Source: Ornithodoros turicata
Lineage: Eukaryota > Arthropoda > Arachnida > Ixodida > Argasidae
DNA: 64,000 nucleotides
NCBI RefSeq assembly: GCF_037126465.1
Contig: NC_088207.1
Location: forward strand, 397,000-460,999
Direction: 5' to 3'
How positions within the stretch are numbered: the first letter of the stretch is position 1; the number at the start of each line of letters is the position of its first letter. Below, one piece after another: positions 11,163 through 22,202 of this stretch. A model generated the notes under the pieces. That model did not search any database. It was not told the DNA's origin and saw only the letters and a list, made by a program, of their open reading frames with translations. The translations under genes and the position numbers were made by a program.

Positions 11163-13782
11163 AATAATCTTGCGATTCAATAAATAATAGGAGTCTTTGC
11201 CGGTGTCTTCTTCAGACAGGATGTGATGACGTCACGCAGTCTGTAGCAATGCATTGACCGTTACTGGAAAAAACTGTGGCAATAGAAAAATAGTGTGTAT
11301 TGTTCTGGGCAGATTTATGATGAGCACTGTTTTTGAACAAGAGGAGTGCGCGTGCTTGGAAATAGTTTGATGCTCGTTTCCTTCTTTGTTTCTTTTCGCT
11401 TTTTCCCCCCTTGTCTGACAAACATGTGCTGACATGCCTGGGCTTGTTCTGACATGCTTTCCTTCTACATGTAGTTTTTTTCTTTTTGTACAAGGAATAT
11501 TCTTGACGATAGTGCTGCCTTGAATGGGAGTAGAGCTATTCTTAATAATTTTGCGATTCATTTAGCTCAGGGAGTAACCGCGAGGGGGACAGGTGTGTGA
11601 CTTTATGTCTTGCTGAACCATTTTTTTTCCTGTACAGTAAGACTTTGGGAATGAAATGCTACAATCTCCTCTTGTCTATGGTGTTTTTCTGCAATAGTTC
11701 CCTATGCAATCATTATAGTAGAATAAAGGAAATAATCTAGGGATAGTGATTCAATAAATAACAGGTGCCCTGTCTAGAGCGTACGCGTCCTTGAGCCACG
11801 CACCTGCATGATGACGTCATACCGAGAGACTATTGTTTCAGGTTGACCTTGTCTAGAGGAGCATTAGTGGAAAAAAACTGTGTAGCCCTGAGACAATAGG
11901 ATGACGTCACGACCAATGAGAACGGCCTGTAGGGGGCGCAAGGATTCACTTCTCTCTTGGACACTGACGGGTCTCGACACGCAAATTCTGCTCCTGGCGT
12001 TGGCCGTCAGTTGAAGAGCGTAGCTTTGGTGGGGTTCTGTCTGCCTCTGATGGGGTGCGGATGTGTGGTTCGTCACTGGTGAATGGTGTTCGACGATGCA
12101 GGTGGATTTTCTGACGCGCGTATTTACAATGAGGGAATGCTGTGAACGGGAAAATGATGGTGAGTTACTTTTTCACTCTGTTCAAGTGTTTGTTTGTTTT
12201 CCTCTGTTGCCCAGCAGTCGTACGATTTGTCCTGACATGCCCCGATATGCATGCTTTCCTTTGTTGACGCTTAGTATTTTTTTTCCCTTTTGACAAGGAA
12301 CATTGTTGTCTTGACGATAGTGCTGCCCTGAGTTCTGCGTTCCTGGTTACCCGTACTCTGTGTTGATTTGTTGAGTGTCTAGTCCTCTTATTTGTCGTTG
12401 ATGGAGATACGTGTTAGGATATTTTGTTCTTTTGCAAGTCTCATTTAGTAAGACTTTGGAATTCGTACGATCAGCTTTCATGCATGGTGCTCTTCTGCAA
12501 TAGTTTCCTATTCAATCATTATAGAAGAATAAAGGAAATAATCATGGGATAGTGATTCAATAAATAATAGGTCCCCTGTCTAGAGCGTACGCGTCCTTCA
12601 GCCACGCAGGTGCATGATGACGTCATACTGTGGCTTCATTGAAGATTGACCAAAGGAGAATTAGTGGAAAAAAAAAAAAAAGAGGGTGGCCCTGAGACAA
12701 TAGGATGACGTCACGACGAATGAGAACGGCCAGCAGGGGGCGCAGGAATGCTCTTCACTCTTAGCCTCTCGGGGGTGGTCGCCCCAGAGGGCGCTAGGAG
12801 TGCGTATGCGTAGCGGCCGCGGAGCGGCCCCCCAGTCAGTTTCTCTCCCTCTGTCGCGGAAAGCAGACGTGCGCTCCCCGCGCTCGCTCTGTTTCTGGCA
12901 GGCTGTCACGGAGAGCAGTCGCATCGGTCTGTGCTCCTGCTGTGGTGAGGTGATTTGTTGTGTAACTAATTCTTTCGCCTACTTTGTTCCCGCTTTGTTT
13001 GCGATTTTCGTGCCCGTGCACGTCGGGTGCTGGTTGCTGTTGTCCGGGCATTCCCGCCATTTTCTATCATCTTCTGCCTTGGGACTGGGAGTAGCGCTGG
13101 CGTGATTCTTATTAATTTTGTTGTGAGGTTAGTTGAGAAAGTAACCGCTAGAGGGTGCAGCTGTGGGGCTTTATACAGCAGAAAAAAACATTACGAGTCA
13201 GTTTCTGCCTGCCTCTCGGATGGAGCAGTCGCATGGTTCTGCGCTCCTGTTGTGGTGGGCCCATTTGTTGTGTAACTAATTGCTTTTTCTTGTTAGCTAT
13301 TGATGGTTTGCATACTCTTGCTTTCCCAGCCTCTGTATTACAAGTGTTTTTCTCCTTGCATGTCCAGAGCTGTCCTAACTTGCCTAGACATGCCATGATG
13401 ACGTCACAGCTGACGTCACAGGATGTCCGGAACTGGTGGTCATAGCTGCGATGCTTTGCAACCTGCCTCTGTGCTCCGTCGCCCAGCGACGGTCAGCGGC
13501 CTTTCCGGGCCGCTTTCTTCAAGATGGCGTCGTTGATCTTCAACTAAACTCCTTCTCTCCACTCTCTCTCTATCTATTTTTTTATTTTTTATGACCACGT
13601 CTATCCGGAAACGCACAGGGTGGTCTGGACACTAGTTAGACGCTCCCCAATTAGTGTGATGACTCATTGGATGATGCTGATTAATGTGGGGGGTCCCAAT
13701 TAGCTCTAATTGCTAATTAATGGCGTCCAGAAGCCTTGTAGCGTTTCCGGATAAACGTGGTCAGTACTTACTACTTGCAAGC
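11163..13782 (-). repeat. Right inverted arm of the foldback, with internal duplication
   Basis: This is the reverse complement of 4783-6647. The segment matching left-arm 5880-6150 occurs twice here: about 11650-11950 and about 12470-12750, each with TCTAGAGCGTACGCGTCC, GATGACGTCAT and GACAATAGGATGACGTCAC. A ~550-bp stretch (11950-12470) lies between them. This explains why the right arm is ~750 bp longer. Confidence 0.8.
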
Positions 13783-14135
13783 ACCTATAAAAATAATAAA
13801 GACATGAAACCGAGAGGTACACGCACCAACATAATGTGCGCGGTTTTACTATATTGCCAACTATGTTGCCTCTGGGAAGCGTTCACTAAACGCATAATTT
13901 AATTCAACACAGACAGCACAGATTAGTGACAACTGCACAGAGTAGTGAGAGCAGACAGCGTCAGGTTAGCGGGCACATACAAAAAAGGGGATATTGAACA
14001 ACAGCACTGTCAGATCTGAAAAGGTAATGGTTTTTGTCTATCCAAAAAAGAGATCGTAGCTCTAGCTGAGCTGGAGCGTCGACCAATGGCTCACAGGACA
14101 GGCGTTGTATTCGTCAACTACTTTCCATAACTCTG
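13783..14135. repeat. Repeat copy beginning AATAATAAAGACATGAAACC
   Basis: The stretch from 13785 resembles the one starting near 15958 (TATAANAATAATAAAGACATG, then AAACC and a CACGC/CTCGC stretch). The two copies flank the DNA element at 14136-15946. No gene was seen. Confidence 0.45.
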
Positions 14136-15946
14136 CCCAGCAACCAAGATACATCCAGCAAATATCCGTAAGATACCTCGCCCGGGACGTTTGGATATCC
14201 AGTGGAGTTTGCACCAGATCCGTTTTACATCCATGCGATATCCCAGCGACTAGCATTTCTGCCATGTTTGTAGATCCCCTGAAAGTCCCTGCGACATCTC
14301 TCACGGATATTTGGATATTTACGGGAGATTACGAACATCGTACATATTTTGCTTTTAAAAATTTCGTGCATGAGATATTTAGTGTTTGTAGAGTGCGTAG
14401 AGGCCTCTGCAACTGTGTACAAGCAAATAATATTTATTGTGTGTTCCCATTTGATACCATTGTTCTCATTTGGGAACAAAACCATTACCTTAGCCTAACA
14501 AGATTCATCACACTACAGCAACACTATGCGACCTGCCAGCACAAGTGCCGAACCCTGCCCGCTTCACTTGGGCCACTTGGGAAAACTCGCAGTAACCTCT
14601 ATTTGCGAGTTGGATGGAATGTATACTGAAATACAAATCGTTACACACACGTTCGTTAAAGTGCAGCTCCGCTGCTGTTCCGAAAGTATGAAGACGTTGT
14701 GATATTCAGAACCGTGGTCCCAACTTCATTCATAAACGCACATTGCTTTCCAAATTTCCATACTCCTTCGTGAGAAATTTGAGAAAAACTACCGGGCGAC
14801 GGTTTCACTTGTGACGTCATACTTGGAACTGCGCGGATTGGATAGCCACACCTAGCCAGCTCTGCCTGGCAACCAGTTTGTGTTTACACTCCGTCATGGC
14901 CGCTGTATCGTGCTGAAATAGCTGTCACGAGCTATCGGGGACCACCGCACCGTTTTATCACGTTTCTTATAAGAAATACTTCGTCTTCGAGCACGTACTC
15001 GTTCTCGTTCTCAATAGCTTTGGTGGTGCTTTCTGCACGCGCAGCAAGTCCGGGCATAGTGCGCTGCCAAAGCTATTGAGAATGCGAACGAGTACGTCAC
15101 ACGTTAGGTGTTAGGTCTTGTTGGTAGCATGAAGCACAGTGCGGGCACAGAATGTCCGCTCACGACGGCCGTCGTTGCACAACGAGGCCATCCTGTAAGG
15201 CTTGTTAAAGAAGACTGGCAAAACTATCTTTGAGGCTATTAACGACAGCAATTATCACGGAACACACCCAAAACATTCCCCTTCGCCCATAGATCTCCGC
15301 CATCGCATCGACGATTTGGCGTTAGCCAAGCCACGAGCGCGGCTAAGCCAGGACGAAGCCGGGATTGGTCAGGGTTTGCCGACCATAGGACCGACGTGCC
15401 AGGGAAATTTAAAAAATTGTTTTCTTAAAAACTACAAACAAATGGGTGAAAATTTTTCACATGTATGCTCCCTGTGCGGAAACGAACGCACAGCTTAAGC
15501 ATGGCTCCATTCTGTCGCAGTCGAAAATCGGCGGAGCTGAGCTTTAAGGGTAGCGTGGCGTAAACCATTTTTAACGGTGACGAGGATGTATCTTCGCAAT
15601 TCCTGTGCATCTGCATCAACTCAAAGTATACCCAACAACATTTCTGACATCCCTTCCTATCAACTACTGTGTTTTTAATTCAGGTTAGCGTCTCTATAAG
15701 GACAAATAAATCTTTCCTGGATCTCCCACAGACATCCCTAGGATCTGCAGGCTACCTGTCATGCGACATTCAAACATCCAGAGCGTGATATCCTTCCAAC
15801 ATACCAGGGACATCTGTTGTTTACTGGAGTAAGCCCAAAACGCAATGGAATTGTGCGACATCCCATAGATATCCTATGAATATCGAGATATTCAGGACGT
15901 TGGCGACCTTGTTGGGATGTCCCAGGGCTATTAATGGTTTGCTGGG
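14136..15946. mobile_element. Word-array DNA element, GGATATCC family (CCCAGCAA ends)
   Basis: Left end CCCAGCAACCAAGATACATC; the right end's complement is CCCAGCAAACCATTAATAGC. The dinucleotide TG flanks both ends (14134-14135 and 15947-15948), a possible 2-bp target duplication. About 210 bp inside each end are packed with GGATATCC, GATATCC, ACATCC and CCCGGGAC/CCAGGGAC words in both orientations. The core (14345-15720) lacks them and holds a 30-bp-arm hairpin (14993-15097). No transposase gene was seen. Confidence 0.65.
14993..15097. repeat. Hairpin with 30-bp arms
   Basis: ACGTACTCGTTCTCGTTCTC through AATAGCTTTGG pairs with CCAAAGCTATTGAGAATGCG through AACGAGTACGT, with one or two mismatches and a ~44-bp loop. 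Confidence 0.75.
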
Positions 15947-16388
15947 TGAAAGCAATTATAAGAATAATAAAGACATGAAACCAACAGGCACTCGCGTCAA
16001 CAACGTATCCATCCATATTGTTTGTCACTCATACGCAACCACATTCTGCAAAGAAAGAAAACGCCATTCAGCTAGATGTGCTCCACAGCTCTACCGCGTG
16101 CGATTGTGAACACAAGCAGGCACAACATTAAAAGCGCAGGACAAGAAAGTAAGAAAACTCACCCCTGCTGAAGTCCAGAGAACAAAGGGACGCTACAACA
16201 ACGTTCGTTGTTACGCTTAATGCCATCGTTCATTGCACTGGACAGGATGCAGAACTGCCTCGTTTGCCTCAAGATTTCAAGAAAACATACGCGCGACGCT
16301 GTGCAAGAAATAAACTTACTAAACCTCGAAACAGTTCTGTAGCCAGCGTGAGCTCAAAACAGACCGGAGGCGGGGGAAGAAGTTTGAA
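15947..16388. other. No gene recognised
   Basis: This holds the second copy of the AATAATAAAGACATGAAACC repeat at its left end and otherwise unassigned sequence up to the hAT target site. Confidence 0.4.
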
Positions 16389-16396
16389 CACTGACC

Positions 16397-17345
16397 CAGT
16401 GTTGCCACACGTAAAATAAATTTATCTGTAGATCGGAGTTCGAAAAATCTGTAGATAGAGCTAAAAATCTGTAGCCACTCAAAACTCAGTTTCTTGAACG
16501 TTTTGCCTCCAAATCTCGAATGTCTACTTGCGTCTCTACATTAGTGGAAGAGCAAAGGCTTATTTCGTTGGAACTTTCGGTTTGCGATGTCGCGTATTCG
16601 AAGTCTGCTACAATTTAAAAAAAAGCGTCGCCGCTCGTAGATTTTAATACTTTGACACTTCTATTCACATCAGCTGTGGCGCTCCGACGCAAGAACAACG
16701 CATCGCGTGTAGTATAGGAACATATTCTCTCGCTCGCTCCACCATTACAATGGTGAGCGAGGATCGGACCACAAACAACAGTAAAGCTCAATATATTATT
16801 TCCACAGACATAATGAAAGCGTACATGCGTGACGTGAATTATAAACGTTGCGGTTTCACTTCAAAGTCTGTGAGGCGCGGACGACTGGTAACGCGCACAC
16901 AAACACTCAAGAAAAGTGATTTAGCGCTGAGGCTCGCCAGTGGTTCAGTCGCTGTAGGCGTCCTTCTCCTCTGGCGAGCCCCGCCAGTTTCGTGATCGAC
17001 GGATCAAATCCTTGTCAACGGCGAAGGCGAAGCAGCTTGACCCAATAGCATGCGTTTTCTATGCAGGAGGCCAGTTATGGTGGTCGCTGAGAGGCTGTTT
17101 CTTTGATACGTTTCCATAAAATTAACTGTGGAAAATATTCTAAAAAATAGTCGGTAAGACACTCATTCCCGCATTCTGCTGACATTTTTCATCGTTGTCG
17201 TTTTGTGCACTGATGCGAAACACTGGGTCGACTGACTCACTCGTTGGAGCAAAAAATCATGAGATTTTCAGAAACCTCTGTAGATCTGTAGATTTTGCAA
17301 GATGTGGGTAGATCTCATGATAAATCTGTAGGTGTGGGAACACTG
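16397..17345. mobile_element. hAT-type non-autonomous element with 8-bp TSD
   Basis: The element runs from CAGTGTTGCCACAC to GTGTGGGAACACTG and is flanked on both sides by the exact 8-bp CACTGACC (16389-16396 and 17346-17353). An 8-bp duplication with CAGTG ends is the hAT signature. Just inside both ends lie repeated TCTGTAGAT/ATCTACAGA words (16430-16490 and 17277-17335). The 949-bp body has no transposase; the 81-codon frame at 16750 is unassigned. Confidence 0.9.
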
Positions 17346-17353
17346 CACTGACC

Positions 17354-17748
17354 GTTGCGCCTGCGCCCTGTGCTGCGCCGCTAGCGGCGCCCTCTGCCGG
17401 GCCCAATTCCAAACTCGCGCCGACGGCTACGTCGCACTTATAATTTCGTCTCATTGCATCACTCTTGTGCTGTTGTATTTTCTTTTGCCTGCTTCTAACG
17501 ATCTTTAACATTACTCAGACTAGGTTGTTCATGGGGTCAGTGCAAATAAAAATTGCATTTAATCACGTTGAACCTCACCGTTGCAAGACACACGGTTTGT
17601 AGTCGCTCTGTCATGACAGCAGCAAAAACAAACTACTTTGATAATTTTTCGCAGAGCGCAGAGGCGACGCTGTGTTATAGCTCCTGTGAAAATGGTTGCA
17701 TAAAATTTGTGATGCAAGGCTAAATGTGGTTGACATGTGACCTGCCTT
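17354..17748. other. No gene recognised
   Basis: Starts in CG-rich sequence next to the hAT element and becomes AT-rich; no repeat or coding signal was identified. Confidence 0.4.
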
Positions 17749-17937
17749 TAGACGTCTAACGGAAGACGTCTACTGCGAAATATTTCGGCCATGTCTCGTA
17801 GACCACCATTTTTAGACGTCTAAATAATGTATAGCGTTATGGACGACTTCTAGACGTCTAAATTTATCCGTATCCCTAAAGTCTCAAGATAGCCGACTTT
17901 TAGACGTGTACTCGCGCACCATGTGTTACCTGGGATG
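17749..17937. repeat. TAGACGTCTA word array
   Basis: Five copies or near copies of the palindromic word TTTAGACGTCTAA in about 165 bp (17749, 17766, 17815, 17848 and 17899). It ends in TGTTACCTGGGA. Probably one end of a word-array DNA element, with the partner end not in view. Confidence 0.6.
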
Positions 17938-17953
17938 ATATCATTTTCACCTT

Positions 17954-18130
17954 CCCAGACAACCACGAATCTTCAGAGGATATCCAGAATTGGTCCGAAT
18001 GTCTAATGTCCTTTGAGCATGTCCACAAGATATCCACAGGATAATCCTTTCGAAAACGTCATATTTGGGACATCCACACGATTAATTTCTGAACAACATC
18101 ACATGCCGATATCCATAGGAGCTACTTTTT
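17954..18130. repeat. Second GGATATCC-type word array (CCCAGACAACC end)
   Basis: Starts CCCAGACAACCACGAATC and carries AGGATATCCAG, GATATCCACAGGATA, GGGACATCC and GATATCCATAGG. It resembles the 14136 end (CCCAGCAACCA with GATATCC words), so it is likely a truncated relative. Confidence 0.5.
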
Positions 18131-18235
18131 ATGATATTTTACATTGAATGACTGGAATATATTTGTCATTATCATGACGATGATTGTGAATGATGATCAC
18201 AAGAGGTTGTTGGCGCACACACCCCAGGCGAAAAT

Positions 18236-18480
18236 CTGAACTGGTCCCAGAGTGATTCCAGTCGAATCTGGACTGCTTCCAGTTGGATGTTTGGTCGTCA
18301 CGGGATGGTATGTCCCAGCTGGATTTCCAAGTGGTGGTTGGTTCCACTTTGGTGACATCAATGGCACCACTCTGCTCTCAGATGGTTCTGGAAGTGCCAG
18401 CTGGAGCCTCACTAGTACTGTTTTGTTCCCAGAATGGTCAATTAACCGACTTGAGATTCCAAGCTGGGCGGCTTCCCGGC
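18236..18480. repeat. CCAG/GGTTCC word array
   Basis: Dense copies of ACTGGTCCCAG, TTCCAG, CCAGCTGGA, GGTTCCA and their complements. Open frames through it are by-products of the repeats. Confidence 0.55.
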
Positions 18481-19552
18481 TTCCCCTTTTGAGATTTCAT
18501 CGTGTCCACACTTGCTCTATATCCTTGTGGTTTTGTTTGACCTATTACTCTGATCTATTTTAGCACGTGCATAATCTCTTTTTATTGCTTTTGATCCAGG
18601 TGCACGCTTCTGCGATAAAATATATGTTTGACTTAAATTCGTGCACGTATTTTCCTCTAAAGGTGAATATCATCACAAGAAGTACCAACGAAATGTCAAA
18701 GAATACATCTCAACAGCGAAAAAAACTAAGTTCAATAATTAGAAGACAGAAACAGACAAAAAAACGAAGAAAAGGTAATTGCAGAGGTTGATGCAATGCA
18801 GAACCATGAAGGCGCCACGGCGGCTACAAATTCAAACGGTGAGACGGGAGAGCCGAGAGAGGGAAAGGGGGAGAGGCGAGAAAAGTGACAACCTGACAGT
18901 TTGGAATTGGACGCGTTGCAGCACCTTGGTCTTATCTTCGGTTGCTGTAGTAAGGATTGTGTATCTTCTGTGAAGTATTTGCGTGTGTTTTCGTGCGCTT
19001 TCTAAGACAGTGCGATGATAGTCCTTCCTGTGCTGATATAGTGCCGATGATAGTCCTTCACATTGTCTGAAGAAATGGACGGTGGAACGCCAGCCGGACT
19101 GCGCGTAGTGCTTCTGATGTTCGTAGGTATGAGTGATGACCGTGATGTTTTGATTACTATGAATTAGATGTTTCATTTTAGAAACTTAGGAGGCGCTTGA
19201 AGATAAACAGGATAAGAAAAGATTCCAAAAGTATGGTGTAGGGGAAGGAGGCATATGTCGCGACCTGCATGGAAAACAGGAGTGTCATCTTCTTTGAGAA
19301 AATACAAGATGTGAGGTGGCCAACAGAACGTAAAGCTTCCTGTGGTCCATGAGTGCATCGCACAGTCAGCCAATGCCTTGTCTAGACACAGTGAGTGATC
19401 AGACTTATACTACGTCGTACGTACATATAGAGATATGTATTAAATATTTCTTTCTGCTCAGTGTATTCTTTTAACAGAATAAACAGTATTTACTGGAGCA
19501 ATGTGTATTTCTACGCATTATTTTCGGTCATGCGTGCAGTGGTCATAGTTGC
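18481..19552. other. No gene recognised
   Basis: Contains a lysine-rich short frame (18693-18780) followed by GGTAATTGCAG, and a purine-rich stretch (18840-18890). Neither amounts to a supportable gene. Confidence 0.4.
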
Positions 19553-19741
19553 TAAGTGGCCAAATCTCGCACCACTTGGCAGAGGGGACCGCTGGATCAA
19601 TTCCACTGGTTCCACTTCCCGTGGAACCATCGTGAAACTGGTTCCACTTTCAACTGGTCCCAGTCACTAAATGGTCCCACATTCAGAGTGGGACCTGTCC
19701 ACTTTGAAGTGGTCCCACTCAAGATTTTTGCCCGGGACAAT
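19553..19741. repeat. GGTCCCACT/AGTGG word array with TGTCCCGGGCA end
   Basis: At least eight GGTTCCAC, GGTCCCA, AGTGGGACC or AAGTGG words in 190 bp, ending TTTTTGCCCGGGACA, which looks like a terminal repeat. Confidence 0.55.
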
Positions 19742-20857
19742 AAAATGTTGTAATGTGCTGTTTATGAAGCATTACACACTAGTTTTGACACACCAGATTA
19801 ATTGCGGCCCTTTTTATTCCACACATGACCATCGTTTGCTTTACTTGGCAAGATTGGCTGAACTGGCGTGCTGCAGCAACACGGAGCACAGCAGCTGAAG
19901 TACCACAAAAGGACCAATACAAGTGGTTTATTAGACAGCTGTCACTTTACATGTCGCACGCTTCATACAAAGTACAACTGGTCTAGGTGAAGCCAGCAAT
20001 CCGCAAAAATAATCAATCAATGGTGAGAATTTCTTTATGCCCATATGATGATTTAAAATTCTTGAACCAGGCAAGTACTTTCAATTACTCGCTCCCGAAA
20101 TGTTGCCCAAATCACAGCATAGCCACAAGTGCAACTGGGAAAGTACACCAGTTAGGTGTCACATACCTCATTGAGAAACGGGTGTATTGCCCTCCACCAA
20201 GATGAAACTTTAGATTAACATTTGTTTTGGCTGCACTGATAAAACGATATTTCTAGGACGGCCATGTCAAAAAGGTTTGTAGAAGGGGTAGTGGGCATAA
20301 AAAAGTTATTTGTACTTTTCACATAAATGGCATGATTTAATATCTAAATGACAAATGTTGTGCACCTCACCACATAACCGCTGCTGCGTTGCACTCAACT
20401 ATATATAGCAATTTTTTTTTTCACTACAAGGAAGAACACAGCAGGTGCGAGTGCTGTAGCCACAAGTGTTAAGCAAGTAATTGTCAATATTCGTGTACAT
20501 ATGTATAACAATAAAAAAATACCATTTTCTTGCAGAAGCAGCCTTTTGTGTCTTATTATCAGATAGCTGAACAGTACAAATATTTCAGATAGTAATGCAC
20601 ACACCATTTTTACATGGATACGGTATATCCTATGGATGCAATGTAATTAGCTTTGGGTTGGAAAGTTTATTAAACAGGCTGAAATAAATAGAGTATAAAT
20701 ATAGTACTAATATAAATAAATAAAATATTCGATGCTAGAGATTTAAAACATCACATGCACATGATGTCCAGTGGATGTTACTGAATTATTGTAAAGCTAT
20801 TTTCTGGACGTCCATTACCAGTCTATAAAATATCTAATGAAAGACATTTCAAAGACA
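19742..20857. other. AT-rich stretch, no gene recognised
   Basis: The short reading frames lack similarity I can name. A small array of GATGTCCAGTGGATG and GGACGTCCATTACCAG words occurs at 20763-20820, adjoining the next array. Confidence 0.4.
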
Positions 20858-21075
20858 ATATTGGACCCATATTGGCTGGTCATTGGCGATACGGGTCCAA
20901 TATGGGACCCGTTTCGCCAAGATTTTCCCCATATTGGCTGAAAATGGGCAATATGGGCCCCATATTGCCCAGTTTCAGCCAATATGGGGAAAATCCTGGC
21001 AATATGGGCCCCATATTGCCCACTTTGAGCCAATATTGGGAAAATCTTGGGAATATGGGCCCCATATTGCACGCG
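20858..21075. repeat. ATATGGGCCCCATATTG word array
   Basis: ATATGGGCCCCATATTG-type palindromes alternate with CCAATATGGGG and CCATATTGGC for 215 bp in both orientations. The long minus-strand frame across it (to 21707) repeats peptides such as YGAHI and NMGPI because of this array and is not a gene. Confidence 0.7.
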
Positions 21076-21490
21076 TACACCACATATTGACTGAACAGGG
21101 TACGTAGCCGTGTTGCACAAATGCCCAAGCAGCACGGCAAGATTGAACGTTGAAGCGTGTGAAATACCCTATTCACTACATCGTTACATTCAACAACTTC
21201 CCGCAGATGATACACATTGTTCGAAACAGTCAACGTACTTGGCATTCCCAACGTAAAGTTCGCTAGAGTTCGACACCTCAACATTCCACGTCTTGAAAGT
21301 CGCCGCCATCTTCCTTCGCGATGCCAATGCCAATCGGTCGAGCCGACTGTGAGCAAGCGAGTTGTTTGAGCGTAATCACGCGTCCTACAACTAATGCGCA
21401 TGCGCGACAGCCCGAACGGACGTTTCATAGGGCTAAAATGTCGCTGGGTGCTGTAATGGTAACGAAATTGCGGCAGGCATTGTTCAAAAT
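21076..21490. other. No gene recognised
   Basis: Ordinary-complexity sequence between the ATATGGG array and the GAACTTCACC mosaic. Confidence 0.35.
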
Positions 21491-21880
21491 TGGAGGAGGC
21501 GCCTATCTGGGACAGATTATCTTGTCCCCAGATATGCACCTCCCCTCTGTTTTGAACAAATCTGATAAGCACCTCCCCTCTGAATGATATTATACGGAAT
21601 GATGGTTGGCTAGGAGCGTGCGGTGTGGTGAAGTTCTGTTTTAACAGTGTAGCGAGACGTTCCCATTGCACAGAATAATGCACTATCGGAAATGAACTGC
21701 CCCGCACAGCACGCTCCTAGCCAACCATCATTCCGAATAATATCATTCTGTGGCCTGATTTGTTCAAAACAGGGAAGAGGCGCATATCTGAGACACACAG
21801 ATTGAGATAACCCTATCATTCGTTGCCATGGTTGGCGCACGGCCTGCTATGCGGTGAAGTTCTGCTTTTAGAGTGCAGGG
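21491..21880. mobile_element. Mosaic of CACTCT/GAACTTC MITE halves
   Basis: 21590-21650 carries TGATGGTTGGCTAGGAGCGT and GGTGAAGTTCTGTTTT ending near ACAGTG. 21681-21875 runs from CACTATCGGAAATGAACTGC to GTGAAGTTCTGCTTTTAGAG. The inner arms of the two pieces are complementary (GCACGCTCCTAGCCAACC), giving a back-to-back arrangement. Relatives of the intact copies at 21954 and 36674. Confidence 0.65.
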
Positions 21881-21953
21881 CGTCGAAGTTGGAGGGCGCC
21901 TACGAGCTCTCCTGTATTCATCCTCATCCATTCGCATATGCTGCCGAGGCATA

Positions 21954-22202
21954 CACTCTTAAAAATGAACTTCACCACAGAGCACGCTCCAAGCCAACCA
22001 ACATCCCGAGTGACATCGTTCTCTCACATGATTTGTGGAAAACGGGAGGCGTACGCCTTTTTGTGACTATTAACATTTCTGCATAAGTGTCACAAAAAGG
22101 CGTACGCCTCCCGTTTTCAACAAATCAAGGAAGGGAACGATATCACCCGAGATGATGGTTGGCTAGGAGCGTGCTATGTGGTGAAGTTCATTTTTAAGAG
22201 TG
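21954..22202. mobile_element. Palindromic MITE, CACTCTTAAAAATGAACTTC family
   Basis: A near-perfect foldback of 249 bp from CACTCTTAAAAATGAACTTC to its complement, with CACGCTCC.AGCCAACCA and GGAGGCGTACGCCTTTTTGT in the arms and a short loop. The TA on each side is a possible 2-bp duplication. Outside the TIRs, 37 bp of flank are also inverted (21917-21953 against 22203-22239, one mismatch). Confidence 0.9.

Larger units (their letters stand above)
4783..13782. mobile_element. Giant foldback (long-TIR) element, non-autonomous
   Basis: A ~9-kb structure bounded by the inverted sequence AAGTAGTAAGTACTGACCAC at 4783 and its complement ending near 13782. The left arm (4783-6647) matches the reverse complement of the right arm (11163-13782) closely, including the CCGGATA pair, the purine tract GATAGAGAGAGAGTGGAG and several TGACGTCATC boxes. 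The right arm is longer because it carries an internal duplication. The core (6650-11160) has no transposase, only a nested MITE and decayed tandem units. The left flank is a Tx1-like LINE, but the right flank does not resume it, so no target duplication could be read. The superfamily is undetermined; MULE or FB-like elements are possible from the arm length. Confidence 0.85.

Noticed and set aside
5275..13445. Several 80-140 codon frames in the foldback arms, present in both arms
   Set aside because: They mirror each other because the arms are inverted copies, and they resemble no transposase.
18690..18890. Short lysine-rich exon followed by a second exon
   Set aside because: The apparent intron GTAATTGCAG would be 10 bp, far too short, and no domain is seen.
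20880..21707. 275-codon minus-strand open frame
   Set aside because: Its C-terminal part is translation of the ATATGGG word array, giving repeated peptides. The N-terminal part has no known domain.
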